This document shows positions 25,343-34,384 of a DNA stretch of 64,000 nt, one piece after another. The notes beneath the pieces were generated by a model, which was not told the origin of the DNA, made no database searches, and worked only from the letters and a program-made list of their open reading frames with translations. The stretch's first letter is position 1. Each line of letters starts with the position of its first letter. Both the position numbers and the translations under genes were made by a program. The stretch lies in assembly GCA_937995985.1 (NCBI GenBank), contig CALKIR010000025.1, positions 1 to 64,000 on the forward strand. Direction: 5' to 3'. Origin of the DNA: an uncultured Alcaligenaceae bacterium (lineage in GTDB: Bacteria > Pseudomonadota > Gammaproteobacteria > Burkholderiales > Burkholderiaceae_B).

Positions 25343-27880
25343 TTAAGAGTCGGTAGAAAAGGAACGAGGGGTTTGGCCGGCTGGGGGATATCCAGTAGGA
25401 GTGGATGGTTGTTGGCTCTCAGCCAGCACATCTACCATGTGCACATCAATAGGAGAAGCATAGCCCTTTTTATCCCGCCCAAAATGCAATACGGTATGTG
25501 GATAAGGCATTTCTATGCCAGCCTCATCAAAACGCATCTTAACGTATCGATTATAGCTACGCTGTACCGCCCACTGCATGCCCGGTTTGGTTTTAATCAA
25601 TGCGCGGATCTTAACCCCTTTTTGACTGATTTCAGTCACCCCTTGAATGGTGATATCCTCCATAATACTTTCCCCTACATGAGAATCAGTCTTCAAATCC
25701 TCAAAAGCCAGTGCGAGGTAATGCATGGTCTGATCAACCGACTCTCGATGCCCAATCAAAAATTCGGCCACAGTATAACCATAATCACGAGTATGATTGG
25801 ACACACTATCTATAGAAGAAAAGGGCACTAAATGATATCCCCCATCAATAGTACGGATAACCACGGAGCGGATGGTTAGCTTTTCCACAGAGCCAAATAA
25901 CCCTGCTACTTGCACCACATCATTTTGATTCATGCCATTTTCTAGCTGAATAAAAATACCGGTTATGACATCTTGTACTAACTTTTGAGCCCCAAACCCA
26001 ACAGCTAACCCCACCACTCCAGCACCAGCAATCAAAGGACCAATATCCACCCCTAATTGAGACAAAACTATCAATATGGTTAAGCCACTCAGCACAATAA
26101 CCAAAGCGTTTTTAAATAGCATCAACAAAGTGCGCTCGCGCTCTGAAGGCATATGTGCACCAGAAACGGCCAAACGGTGCTCAATAAAACTGGCTAATAT
26201 AATCCAAGCAGTAGCGGCCACAGCACACACCAAGACAATACGTAATACCGTCTGCACAACAATTAGACCCTGACCATACGCCAGCCATTCCTGAAAATCC
26301 ATCACTTGCCAGGCATCAAGCAAGCTCAACACCACAGCGGCAAAAAGCAACAACCGAATCACTTGGGCTGCAATAGGTATATAAGAATTTAAACGTTCTT
26401 CTAAAAGAGGGAAATAAGCATTCCAACGCTCTGACAAATGCACGTGGTGAGAAGATAAAGATGTAGTAATCAAAAACAATGCGCCCCCAACAATCAGGGT
26501 GAGCAGTGTTTGTAAGCTTGCTTGGGCCATAAAACTCAGGGCATTTTGCTGATCAATTAAGGTTATAAATAGCAATACCGTGAAATACACCCACGCCACC
26601 ACAAACCACAGGCGGGCAGCCATACGCCACACACTACCGCCCACTGCATCCGCACTGCGTTGTGCCATCATAATAAAACCTTGGGTAACTCGTTCGCGCT
26701 GCTTCCATAACACCCCAATGGCATAAAAATACACCACCAGCATTAATAAAGAGCCCACCACATTGGCTACTGCAGGCGCAAATACCGCCTGCAAAAAGGG
26801 AACTAATACCAATAGCCCATAGCCCCCAACATTCACCACATTAGCAAACCATCCATGCCAATAACGCGCCCCTTCTTCTTGTATGGGAATTAAGCGCAAG
26901 GCTTCAAAGCGCTCCGCAAAAAATAAACGACTCACGGCCTTAAGCACTTCTACTGCAAAAAAAGCCGTCAAGAACTGCATGCTAAACAAAGTTAATTGGT
27001 GCTCGTGAGCAAAGGCAGCAGTAGTCACGGTATAACCAATAAGCGCAGCAATTAATAATACGACCACATCTATCCCAAAAGCCCCGATAATGGCCACCAT
27101 TTTGCGTAACTTGGCATAACGCTGCACATAATTTTTTTTGGCCTGATTGGGATCCAACTGAGGAGCCGGCTCCTCTCCATTTACTTGTGATAATTGATCG
27201 TCGTCTTGTACATGAGCAAATTCGCCTGCTGTCTGCACCTGTGCGGCTTCTGCCCGCTCTTGACGTAATGCCCTTTGTCTATAGTAGCGTTGATGGTGCC
27301 GTTTTTCTAAAATTTTCTGCTGAGTAGCCAATTTTGCTGCCGAAGGTAATTTAGTCGCCCACTGCGCAAAACGCCTAAAAAAGGGCATTACGATGCGCCG
27401 CAAGCCTCTATAAACCAAAGCAGTCACCACTACCGTTAACAGCAAACTTAATACAGCATAATGCCAGCTTTTAATTCTTTCTATTTGTGTGCTGTCCCCT
27501 TTGAATAAAGCCAAAATAATTTGCCAAGAGTGTTGAATATCTTGTCTGAGCTCTAAAGCAAAGGCCTGCAATCTTTGCGCCCACTTACTCCCTACGCTTG
27601 TCTTCTTATCGGTTGACTCAGTCCACTGAACCGGAGGCACTGTTTCAACCGGTTCTTTTTGTGCCAGCGAGCGCAAGTGCTCAACCAACTGATCTCTAAC
27701 TGAATCATTGGCCAATGCTTCGGCTAATAGCTCAATGGTCACTTCTTTTTCCGGAGCATGCGTCACCTCTGCTGCCTGTACGGGCATTAGTGCAGCCAAG
27801 AGCCATAAAAGCAATGCCCCAAACCGTTGTTGCAGTAGGACTGAAACCAAACGAAAAACAGTGCCATAAATAAGATACAT
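25343..27880 (-). CDS. Large MscS-family mechanosensitive channel
   Basis: 845-aa inner-membrane protein, much longer than MscS (286 aa) and in the size range of YbiO/YnaI-type channels. A signal-like hydrophobic start (cleavage near VQA-AEV) precedes a periplasmic segment with a glutamate-rich helix, then about ten or eleven hydrophobic helices. The conserved MscS pore helix is GAGVVGLAVGFGAQKLVQD, followed by the beta domain with GLFGSVEKLTIRSVVIRT. It likely releases solutes on hypo-osmotic shock. The helix-linking region near residues 185-240 is highly charged and may be a coiled coil. Confidence 0.88.
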   Translation of the reverse strand: MYLIYGTVFRLVSVLLQQRFGALLLWLLAALMPVQAAEVTHAPEKEVTIELLAEALANDSVRDQLVEHLRSLAQKEPVETVPPVQWTESTDKKTSVGSKWAQRLQAFALELRQDIQHSWQIILALFKGDSTQIERIKSWHYAVLSLLLTVVVTALVYRGLRRIVMPFFRRFAQWATKLPSAAKLATQQKILEKRHHQRYYRQRALRQERAEAAQVQTAGEFAHVQDDDQLSQVNGEEPAPQLDPNQAKKNYVQRYAKLRKMVAIIGAFGIDVVVLLIAALIGYTVTTAAFAHEHQLTLFSMQFLTAFFAVEVLKAVSRLFFAERFEALRLIPIQEEGARYWHGWFANVVNVGGYGLLVLVPFLQAVFAPAVANVVGSLLMLVVYFYAIGVLWKQRERVTQGFIMMAQRSADAVGGSVWRMAARLWFVVAWVYFTVLLFITLIDQQNALSFMAQASLQTLLTLIVGGALFLITTSLSSHHVHLSERWNAYFPLLEERLNSYIPIAAQVIRLLLFAAVVLSLLDAWQVMDFQEWLAYGQGLIVVQTVLRIVLVCAVAATAWIILASFIEHRLAVSGAHMPSERERTLLMLFKNALVIVLSGLTILIVLSQLGVDIGPLIAGAGVVGLAVGFGAQKLVQDVITGIFIQLENGMNQNDVVQVAGLFGSVEKLTIRSVVIRTIDGGYHLVPFSSIDSVSNHTRDYGYTVAEFLIGHRESVDQTMHYLALAFEDLKTDSHVGESIMEDITIQGVTEISQKGVKIRALIKTKPGMQWAVQRSYNRYVKMRFDEAGIEMPYPHTVLHFGRDKKGYASPIDVHMVDVLAESQQPSTPTGYPPAGQTPRSFSTDS

Positions 27881-28086
27881 GAGGGAGCTACCCTGTAGAC
27901 TTTTATAAAAATTAAAACGTTAGCAAATACTAGCACCGCCTATCTCAGAAAGCCAATTGTTCTTGCAAAAATTATTAATTCCAAGCAAGTCAAATGAATA
28001 GCGATAAGTTACACTTAACTTCCTAGTATTCATAGCACATTCACAGCCTACTGTAGGCCTGTGGCTGTCACATCAGCGAAAAAAAT

Positions 28087-29721
28087 ATGGAAACCATTGT
28101 TCTCATCTTTATGATGCTTATTGCTGTTATTATCAGCAGCATGATTGGTCGCGCATTACCTTGGGGAATCCCCACTCCTCTTATTCAGATTGCGCTTGGC
28201 TTTATTCTTGCAGGCTTTTTTAATGAAGGCATTACCTTAGAGCCCGAAGTATTTTTCTTTTTATTTATTCCTCCCCTTTTATTTTTGGATGGGTGGCGCA
28301 TCCCTAAAGATGAGCTCAAGCAAGATCGGTTTAGTATCTTTTTGCTTGCCTTTGGCCTGGTCATTATTACTGTTTTGGGCCTGGGCTATTTCCTCCACTG
28401 GCTGATCCCATCCATGCCACTCATGGTTGCCTTTGCCCTAGCTGCTATTGTTTCCCCAACCGATCCTGTTGCGGTCAATGGCATTACACGCCGCTTGCCC
28501 ATGCCCAGACGCATCATGGCCATTTTAGAAGGCGAAGGTCTTTTTAATGATGCCAGTGGCTTGGTGGCCTTTAGAATGGCTGTAGCAGCAGTCATGACAG
28601 GCTCGTTTTCTATGTTAGAGGCCGCAAAATCATTTATTTGGGTTGTCTTTGCCGGTATTTTAATGGGCATTCTAGTCACCCAAGCATTGTCTGGCCTTTA
28701 TCGTTATTTCAGCCGTTTTTTTGGCAGTGATACCGGAGCCGATATTCTACTGAGCCTACTTATCCCCTTTGCTGCCTATGCTGTGGCTGAACATATTGAT
28801 GGTTCAGGCATTTTAGCAGCAGTTACTGCGGGAATCACCATGAGCCATCTGGAGCTGTCCGGACGGGTCAGTACGCTTACCAGAATGCGCCGTACCTCTA
28901 TGTGGGACACCATCCAATTTACCCTTAATGGGATGATTTTTGTGCTTCTTGGTGAACAATTGCCCAATATTTTTACTGGAGCCATCGAAGTGGTGGAGCA
29001 AACGGGGCACCATAATCCTTGGTGGCTGGTAATTTATGCCATCGCAATCATGTTTGGATTAGTTGTACTACGCTTTATCTGGATTACAGGAGCAGTATTT
29101 CTGTCCAAACTTTTGCGCCCTAATTTTTTCGCTCAAGACAGCACCATCCGCTGGATCCATATTTGGATTATGTCTTTTGCAGGGGCTCGAGGAGCCTTAT
29201 CCTTGGCTGGGGTTATGACCCTTCCCTTATTACTGCCCAATAATGAAGCCTTCCCCGCTCGAGATTTGGCTATTTTTCTAGCTGCTACAGCTATTATCGT
29301 AACCCTAATTGGTGCCAGCATTGCGTTGCCACTTTTATTGGCTAAGCTGCCTCGCAGTGCTAAACCCCACTCTCGTCATTATGAACAACGTAAAAAAGCC
29401 TTAGACTTTGCATTTCACCAAGCTGAAAAAGAACTGGATCGTTACATTCAATCAGTAAATAGGGTGACGCTTCCAGAAGGTTTAAACCTGCAAGACCTCA
29501 AAGAACAGCTACTGAAGGATTTTAAACAGACCTTTATTATTAGCGCCGATCCCGACGATCCAGACTATCATTTTTATCTTGAAGAAAAGAAAATGCGCCT
29601 GGCTCTTATCAGCACTGCGCGACAGTCTATTTATTCCTTGGCGCGCCACCGAAAAATTTCTGATGAGCTCGCTCGTCAATTAGTTCGCCAACTAGACTTT
29701 GATGAATACCGTTTTGAATAG
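28087..29721 (+). CDS. CPA1-family Na+(K+)/H+ antiporter
   Basis: 544-aa inner-membrane antiporter. Family motifs: FIPPLLFLDGW at about residues 60-70, SPTDPVAV, the ion-binding EGEGLFNDASGLV, and GARGALSLAGV in the C-terminal helices. A hydrophilic cytoplasmic tail of about 110 residues follows. It exchanges Na+ or K+ for H+ in pH and sodium homeostasis; cation preference cannot be read. Divergent from the MscS-type gene across about 206 bp that holds no recognised site. Confidence 0.9.
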   Translation: METIVLIFMMLIAVIISSMIGRALPWGIPTPLIQIALGFILAGFFNEGITLEPEVFFFLFIPPLLFLDGWRIPKDELKQDRFSIFLLAFGLVIITVLGLGYFLHWLIPSMPLMVAFALAAIVSPTDPVAVNGITRRLPMPRRIMAILEGEGLFNDASGLVAFRMAVAAVMTGSFSMLEAAKSFIWVVFAGILMGILVTQALSGLYRYFSRFFGSDTGADILLSLLIPFAAYAVAEHIDGSGILAAVTAGITMSHLELSGRVSTLTRMRRTSMWDTIQFTLNGMIFVLLGEQLPNIFTGAIEVVEQTGHHNPWWLVIYAIAIMFGLVVLRFIWITGAVFLSKLLRPNFFAQDSTIRWIHIWIMSFAGARGALSLAGVMTLPLLLPNNEAFPARDLAIFLAATAIIVTLIGASIALPLLLAKLPRSAKPHSRHYEQRKKALDFAFHQAEKELDRYIQSVNRVTLPEGLNLQDLKEQLLKDFKQTFIISADPDDPDYHFYLEEKKMRLALISTARQSIYSLARHRKISDELARQLVRQLDFDEYRFE

Positions 29722-29758
29722 TCTGGATGTTTTAACTCTCTACTAAAAAGGATGCTTT

Positions 29759-31228
29759 ATGTTTACACCCGAACCTCATCCCTCCACTTATAAGCCCCAA
29801 GCATCCCACCTTGAGGAGGCGCATCATGGCTGCGCCTGTTCCAATGAACCAGCGCGGCGGGTGCATCAACAGTTTATGATGGCTATGGCTGATAACGCAC
29901 AACAACTACAATTGCAACAATCTTTTTCTGCTTTCAAGCAACAGAGCCGCTTTGATCTAGGCCCACAAAAAAGTGAGCAACCTATTGTGCTGACCAATAT
30001 GCGTCTTTTTGATGGGGAGCAAGAACGTTTGCAAACCGGGCTGAGCCTACGCATTGAAGGTAATTTAATTACCGCAGTGGAAGGTTCCGGAGTGGATCAC
30101 GGCGAGGCAATAATTATCGATTGTCATAACCATGTGGTGATGCCTGGCCTAATTGATGCGCATTGGCACGCTACTTTATGTGCCATTACTGAAATGCAAG
30201 CCATGGTAGCTGATGTCGCTCTGATTCACCTCATTGCCGCTAAAGAGGCTGAAAACACGCTGCTGCGTGGGTTTACAACGGTGCGTGATGCGGGAGGACC
30301 CAGCTTTGCCTTGAAACAAGCCATTGATAGCCATGTGCTCCATGGTCCTCGCATTTTTCCTTCTGGGGCCATGATTTCACAAACCTCAGGGCACGGCGAT
30401 TTTCGCATGCGCTATGAAATTCCCGCTACCCCTGAACAGCTCAGCCATAGTGAGCGCGCTGGTGTGACCCTCTTGGCTAACGGCTCCGCACAAGTATTAC
30501 AACGCGTACGTGAACAACTGCTTTTAGGAGCGACACAAATTAAGCTCATGGCCGGCGGTGGGGTCACCTCGCTCTATGACCCGATTGATAGTGTGCAATT
30601 TACCGAAAAGGAGCTCAAAGCAGGCGTACAAGCGGCCAAAGACTGGGGTACTTATGCAATGGTACATGTCTATACCCCTGCTGGTATTCGCCGCGCAGTA
30701 GAATGCGGTGTGCAGTCCATTGAACACGGACAATTAGCAGATGAGGATACTGCTCGACTAATGAGCGATGAAGGCGTTTGGTGGAGCTTGCAGCCGTTTT
30801 TAGACGATGAAGACGCCAATCAGCATGCTGACCCAAGCACTCAAAAAAAACAACAGCAAGTTGCTCAGGGTACACTCTATGCTTATGAATTGGCTCAGCG
30901 TTTTGGCATTAATACCGCCTGGGGAACGGATATTTTATTTACGCCAAAAAATCTGCCCCGCCAAGGGCATATGCTCGCTAAAATGACGCGTTTTTATAGC
31001 CCCCTGACCGCCCTAAAAATAGCTACCGGTGAAAACGGTAAATTATTGGCATTATCTGGTAACAGAAATCCCTATCCTGCCCCTATAGGCGTATTAAAAG
31101 CAAATAGTATGGCAGACCTGCTTATCGTTGATGGGGAGCCAGATAAAAATTTAGACTTTCTTACTCGCACCGAAGAAAGCATCAAAGCCATTATTAAAGA
31201 TGGATTGGTGTATAAGTGGACCCTGTAA
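29759..31228 (+). CDS. Amidohydrolase paralogue lacking an export signal
   Basis: 489-aa amidohydrolase clearly paralogous to the enzyme at 22780: shared stretches include SQTSGHGDFR-like, IEHGQLADE and GVWWSLQPFL, and the metal and active-site residues (HWH, IKLMAGGGVTSLYDP, MVHVY, IEHGQ, GTDILF) are kept. The N-terminus differs: no hydrophobic signal, but a C25-A-C27 pair and an isolated RR at 33-34. It is therefore predicted cytoplasmic. It starts 37 bases after the antiporter gene on the same strand (RBS AAAAAGGA) and ends at a strong terminator. Substrate unknown. Confidence 0.8.
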   Translation: MFTPEPHPSTYKPQASHLEEAHHGCACSNEPARRVHQQFMMAMADNAQQLQLQQSFSAFKQQSRFDLGPQKSEQPIVLTNMRLFDGEQERLQTGLSLRIEGNLITAVEGSGVDHGEAIIIDCHNHVVMPGLIDAHWHATLCAITEMQAMVADVALIHLIAAKEAENTLLRGFTTVRDAGGPSFALKQAIDSHVLHGPRIFPSGAMISQTSGHGDFRMRYEIPATPEQLSHSERAGVTLLANGSAQVLQRVREQLLLGATQIKLMAGGGVTSLYDPIDSVQFTEKELKAGVQAAKDWGTYAMVHVYTPAGIRRAVECGVQSIEHGQLADEDTARLMSDEGVWWSLQPFLDDEDANQHADPSTQKKQQQVAQGTLYAYELAQRFGINTAWGTDILFTPKNLPRQGHMLAKMTRFYSPLTALKIATGENGKLLALSGNRNPYPAPIGVLKANSMADLLIVDGEPDKNLDFLTRTEESIKAIIKDGLVYKWTL

Positions 31229-31266
31229 CATAGAATGATAGCCACTTTTCTGCACCTAAGATCCTA

Positions 31267-31300
31267 AAAACAAGCCCTGTTCTATGACAGGGCTTGTTTT
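31267..31300. terminator. Bidirectional terminator between amidohydrolase and cyd operon
   Basis: A perfect 14-bp stem (31267-31280 with 31287-31300; AAAACAAGCCCTGT paired with its complement) and 6-base loop end in TTTT on both strands. It sits between convergent genes. Confidence 0.85.
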
Positions 31301-31324
31301 GTGAAGCGATCGATGCCGCTAAAT

Positions 31325-31543
31325 TTAGCTCTTTTTAGTAGAACTGTCGGTGTTCTCACTGTGGATCAGCTCACGCTCTTGATCCTCAAACAGAACCCCT
31401 CCCATAGCAGCGACCAATATCATAAAACCAGTCCCTAATAACCACGCTAGGTACCAAGGTCCATAATCTCCTAAAATAATGGCCAAAAGGATGACGATCA
31501 CTGCCAATATGAATAAAACCACTACTTGTGAAAAAGTTGACAT
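31325..31543 (-). CDS. CydX-like small subunit of cytochrome bd, extended form
   Basis: 72-aa membrane protein encoded 12 bases after cydB, with GGAGAAAG before its ATG. Two hydrophobic helices are visible. The second begins with GPWYLAWLLGTGF (about residues 28-40), which matches the start of the 37-aa E. coli CydX (MWYFAWILGT). CydX is a small subunit that stabilises the hemes of cytochrome bd. Here that segment is preceded by another helix (residues 7-24) and followed by an acidic tail. The CydX role is inferred from the motif and operon position; a CydX/YbgE-type hybrid is a possible alternative. Confidence 0.7.
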   Translation of the reverse strand: MSTFSQVVVLFILAVIVILLAIILGDYGPWYLAWLLGTGFMILVAAMGGVLFEDQERELIHSENTDSSTKKS

Positions 31544-31555
31544 TGATCTTTCTCC

Positions 31556-32695
31556 TTAATAGAGATGTTCATCTTTTTGCTCGATATGCTTGACGCTCAC
31601 CTTGCCACGCATGACACGGAACGCCCAGCTGGTATAGCAAGCAATTAATGGGATAAAAATCACCGTAAAGCCAAGCATCCAGAGCATGGTTAGCGTACTG
31701 GCGCCAGAATTCCATACGGTCAGGCTATGAGAAGGCTCACTGATTGAAGGCATGATGAATGGGAACATAGCGGCACCAACCATACCGATTACGCCCACCC
31801 AAGACAATGCTCCTAACCACCAGCCCCAAGCTGGACGGCCGCGCAGCAAAGCAATAATGCCCAGAATAATCCCAGCATAGGCCAATGCAGGCAATAGCCA
31901 TAATTCAGGATGCGCTTCATAGTTGCTAAGCAGACGCTCAGGCACAATGGTCACGACCTGATGCAACGGGGTTTGTGGAACACCGGGCTCAGGAGACTGA
32001 ACCAGCTCATAACCAGGTAATCCCGCAGACCAAAAACCGAGAATGGTCATAAGCACCAAAGCGACAATGCCCCCCCAAATAGCTGCGGTACGTGCACGGC
32101 GCGTAATTTGCTCCTCTCCACTACGGATCATGAGCATGGCCCCCCCTTTATAAATGGCCATACCTACAGCCACTAAACCACATAACACAGCATAAGGGTT
32201 AAAAAGCTCAATGAAGCTGCCTGTGTAATAAGAGACCAGGCGTGAATCAAAGTAAAAGGGCACCCCGAGCAAAACATTACCTACTGCAGCACCAAAAACC
32301 AACATAGGGACAAAGCCGGAGATAAATAAACTCCAATCCCAGACATTACGCCATGATGCAGAGGCAATGTGGCTACGGTACTCAAATCCTAATGGCCGAA
32401 CAATCATGCTCCATAACAAAATTAGCATGACAATGTAAAAGCCAGAAAAGGAGGTCGCATAGACAAGTGGCCATGCAGCAAAAATGGCCCCACCGCCCAG
32501 AATAAACCATACCTGGTTGCCATCCCAGTGCGGGCCAATAATATTTAATGCTACACGACGTTCTTCATCGGTACGACCAACATAACGTAAAATCGTACCT
32601 ACTCCCATATCCATGCCCACCATCGTACCTAGGGCAATTAATAAGACGCCAAGCAGCAACCACCAAACGATAATGAGATAAAAATAAAGATCCAT
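31556..32695 (-). CDS. cydB: Cytochrome bd ubiquinol oxidase subunit II
   Basis: 379-aa inner-membrane subunit with about eight hydrophobic helices. The family pattern is visible in GVGTILRYVGRTDEERRVALNIIGPHWDGNQVW (residues about 30-62), TYSFSGFYIVM-like helices and YRSHIASASWRNVWDW. It pairs with CydA, starting 10 bases after its stop. Together they reduce oxygen to water with electrons from quinol, at high oxygen affinity. Confidence 0.95.
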   Translation of the reverse strand: MDLYFYLIIVWWLLLGVLLIALGTMVGMDMGVGTILRYVGRTDEERRVALNIIGPHWDGNQVWFILGGGAIFAAWPLVYATSFSGFYIVMLILLWSMIVRPLGFEYRSHIASASWRNVWDWSLFISGFVPMLVFGAAVGNVLLGVPFYFDSRLVSYYTGSFIELFNPYAVLCGLVAVGMAIYKGGAMLMIRSGEEQITRRARTAAIWGGIVALVLMTILGFWSAGLPGYELVQSPEPGVPQTPLHQVVTIVPERLLSNYEAHPELWLLPALAYAGIILGIIALLRGRPAWGWWLGALSWVGVIGMVGAAMFPFIMPSISEPSHSLTVWNSGASTLTMLWMLGFTVIFIPLIACYTSWAFRVMRGKVSVKHIEQKDEHLY

Positions 32696-32705
32696 GGCGT
32701 GCTCC

Positions 32706-34292
32706 TTATTGTGCGCTTAATTGGCTTTGTGCAGGCGCTTTGCCAAGCTGTTGTAATTCGAGCTCACTGGGCTCATCTGGCCCTTTTTTGACGCTCCGCA
32801 CCATTAGGTACATTTCTACCACTGCAAAAGCGGTGTACAACAACACAAAACCAGTTAAAGATACCACCATATAGGTGACAGAGTGTGTGGATGCAGACAG
32901 CCAGGTCGGTAATATTTCAAATACTGTCCAAGGCTGGCGGCCCATTTCAGCGACTATCCACCCCATCTCACAAGCCACAAATGGGATTGGGATCATCCAA
33001 ACTGAAGCGCGTAAGAACCAACGTGAGTTTTGCACGGTATTACGCAACGTCAACACAATCGCGGCAATGAAATACACCAACATAATCAAGCCAAGCGCCA
33101 CCATCACGCGAAACGCCCAGAAAATCACCCAAACTTCGGGAATGGTGTCCTTAGCCGCCAGTTCTATTTCGGCATCAGTAATCTGAGTAATATCCCCTTC
33201 AGGAGCATATTTTTGGACCAAAAGACCGTACCCAACATCCTCTTTATGTGCTTCAAATTGGGCAAGAGCTTCTGCGTTATTGGGATCCTTACCTAACTCC
33301 TCCATTGCGAGTACAGCAGGAATACCATTTTTAATCCGCTCTTTGGCCTTTTCTTGCAACTCCAATGCCGAAGGTACTGTTTTATCAAGTGAGTGGGTCA
33401 CTAAGATAGACAATACTGCGGGTATTTGCACCTCAAAAAGGTTACGCTCTTCACTCTGTGATGGGAAGGCAATCAAATTAAACGGCATGGGGGCTTCTTC
33501 AGGCTCCCATAACGCTTCCATGGCAGCAAGCTTAGAAGGTTGTGAGTGACCGCCAACATAACCTAAGGCATCCCCAAGAGTAATGACCCCAGCGGTACCT
33601 AATACTCCGAATAAAGCAGCGATGCGGAACGAGCGACGGGCCACATCAATATGGCGATTGCGCAGCATATAAAAAGCGCTGATCCCACAGACAAAAATAG
33701 CAGCCGTAACATAACCAGCTAATACAGTATGAACAAATTTGGCTTGGGCATCAGGATTAAAATACAGCTGCTCAAAGCTGGCTAACTCCATGCGCATGGT
33801 CACCGGGTTGAACTCTGCCCCTGCAGGATGCTGCATAAAACCATTGGCAACTAAAATCCACAGCGCTGATAAGTTTGAGCCAAGGGCAACCAAATAGGTC
33901 ACCACTAAGTGCTTACCTTTAGACAGACGCCCCCAACCAAACACCATCAAGCCGACAAAGGTGGACTCCATAAAGAAGGCCATTAACCCTTCTACGGCTA
34001 ACAGGGTTCCGAATGTATCCCCAACAAAGCTGGAATAATAAGACCAGTTCATGCCAAACTGAAACTCCATGGTCAGCCCTGTCGCGACCCCTAGAGCAAA
34101 GTTAATCATGAACAGGCGCATCCAGAATTGCGTGATACGCTTATAAATTTCGCGACCCGTCACCACATAAACAGTTTCCATGACGGCCAGTAACACTGAA
34201 AGTCCCAGGGTCAGTGGGACAAATAAAAAGTGATACAAGGCAGTCGCAGCAAACTGTAATCGGGAGAGGTCAACTACGGTTTCATTGAACAT
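32706..34292 (-). CDS. cydA: Cytochrome bd ubiquinol oxidase subunit I
   Basis: 528-aa heme-bearing subunit. The heme b595 ligand is a histidine at residue 21 (TALYHFLFVPL), and the quinol-site phrase GRQPWTVFEILPT is present. The Q-loop is long, spanning about residues 250-390 and including FEVQIPAVLSILVTHSLD and VGYGLLVQKYAPEG, so this is the L-type (E. coli-like) rather than the short cyanide-insensitive form. Translation is taken from the ATG at 34292, after GGTGGGG; an in-frame GTG 9 bases upstream is less likely. First gene of cydA-cydB-cydX-like. Confidence 0.95.
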   Translation of the reverse strand: MFNETVVDLSRLQFAATALYHFLFVPLTLGLSVLLAVMETVYVVTGREIYKRITQFWMRLFMINFALGVATGLTMEFQFGMNWSYYSSFVGDTFGTLLAVEGLMAFFMESTFVGLMVFGWGRLSKGKHLVVTYLVALGSNLSALWILVANGFMQHPAGAEFNPVTMRMELASFEQLYFNPDAQAKFVHTVLAGYVTAAIFVCGISAFYMLRNRHIDVARRSFRIAALFGVLGTAGVITLGDALGYVGGHSQPSKLAAMEALWEPEEAPMPFNLIAFPSQSEERNLFEVQIPAVLSILVTHSLDKTVPSALELQEKAKERIKNGIPAVLAMEELGKDPNNAEALAQFEAHKEDVGYGLLVQKYAPEGDITQITDAEIELAAKDTIPEVWVIFWAFRVMVALGLIMLVYFIAAIVLTLRNTVQNSRWFLRASVWMIPIPFVACEMGWIVAEMGRQPWTVFEILPTWLSASTHSVTYMVVSLTGFVLLYTAFAVVEMYLMVRSVKKGPDEPSELELQQLGKAPAQSQLSAQ

Positions 34293-34384
34293 TTTCCCCA
34301 CCTTTTAAAAAAAGGAAGCAAAACTTTTAAGACCATCCTAAAAAGCTTTAAGCCTCCAGTAACTTTGGGCTCTCAAGAACACTG

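Noticed and set aside
34302..34384. FNR/ANR box upstream of cydA
   Set aside because: I looked for TTGAT-N4-ATCAA and saw no match in this gap.
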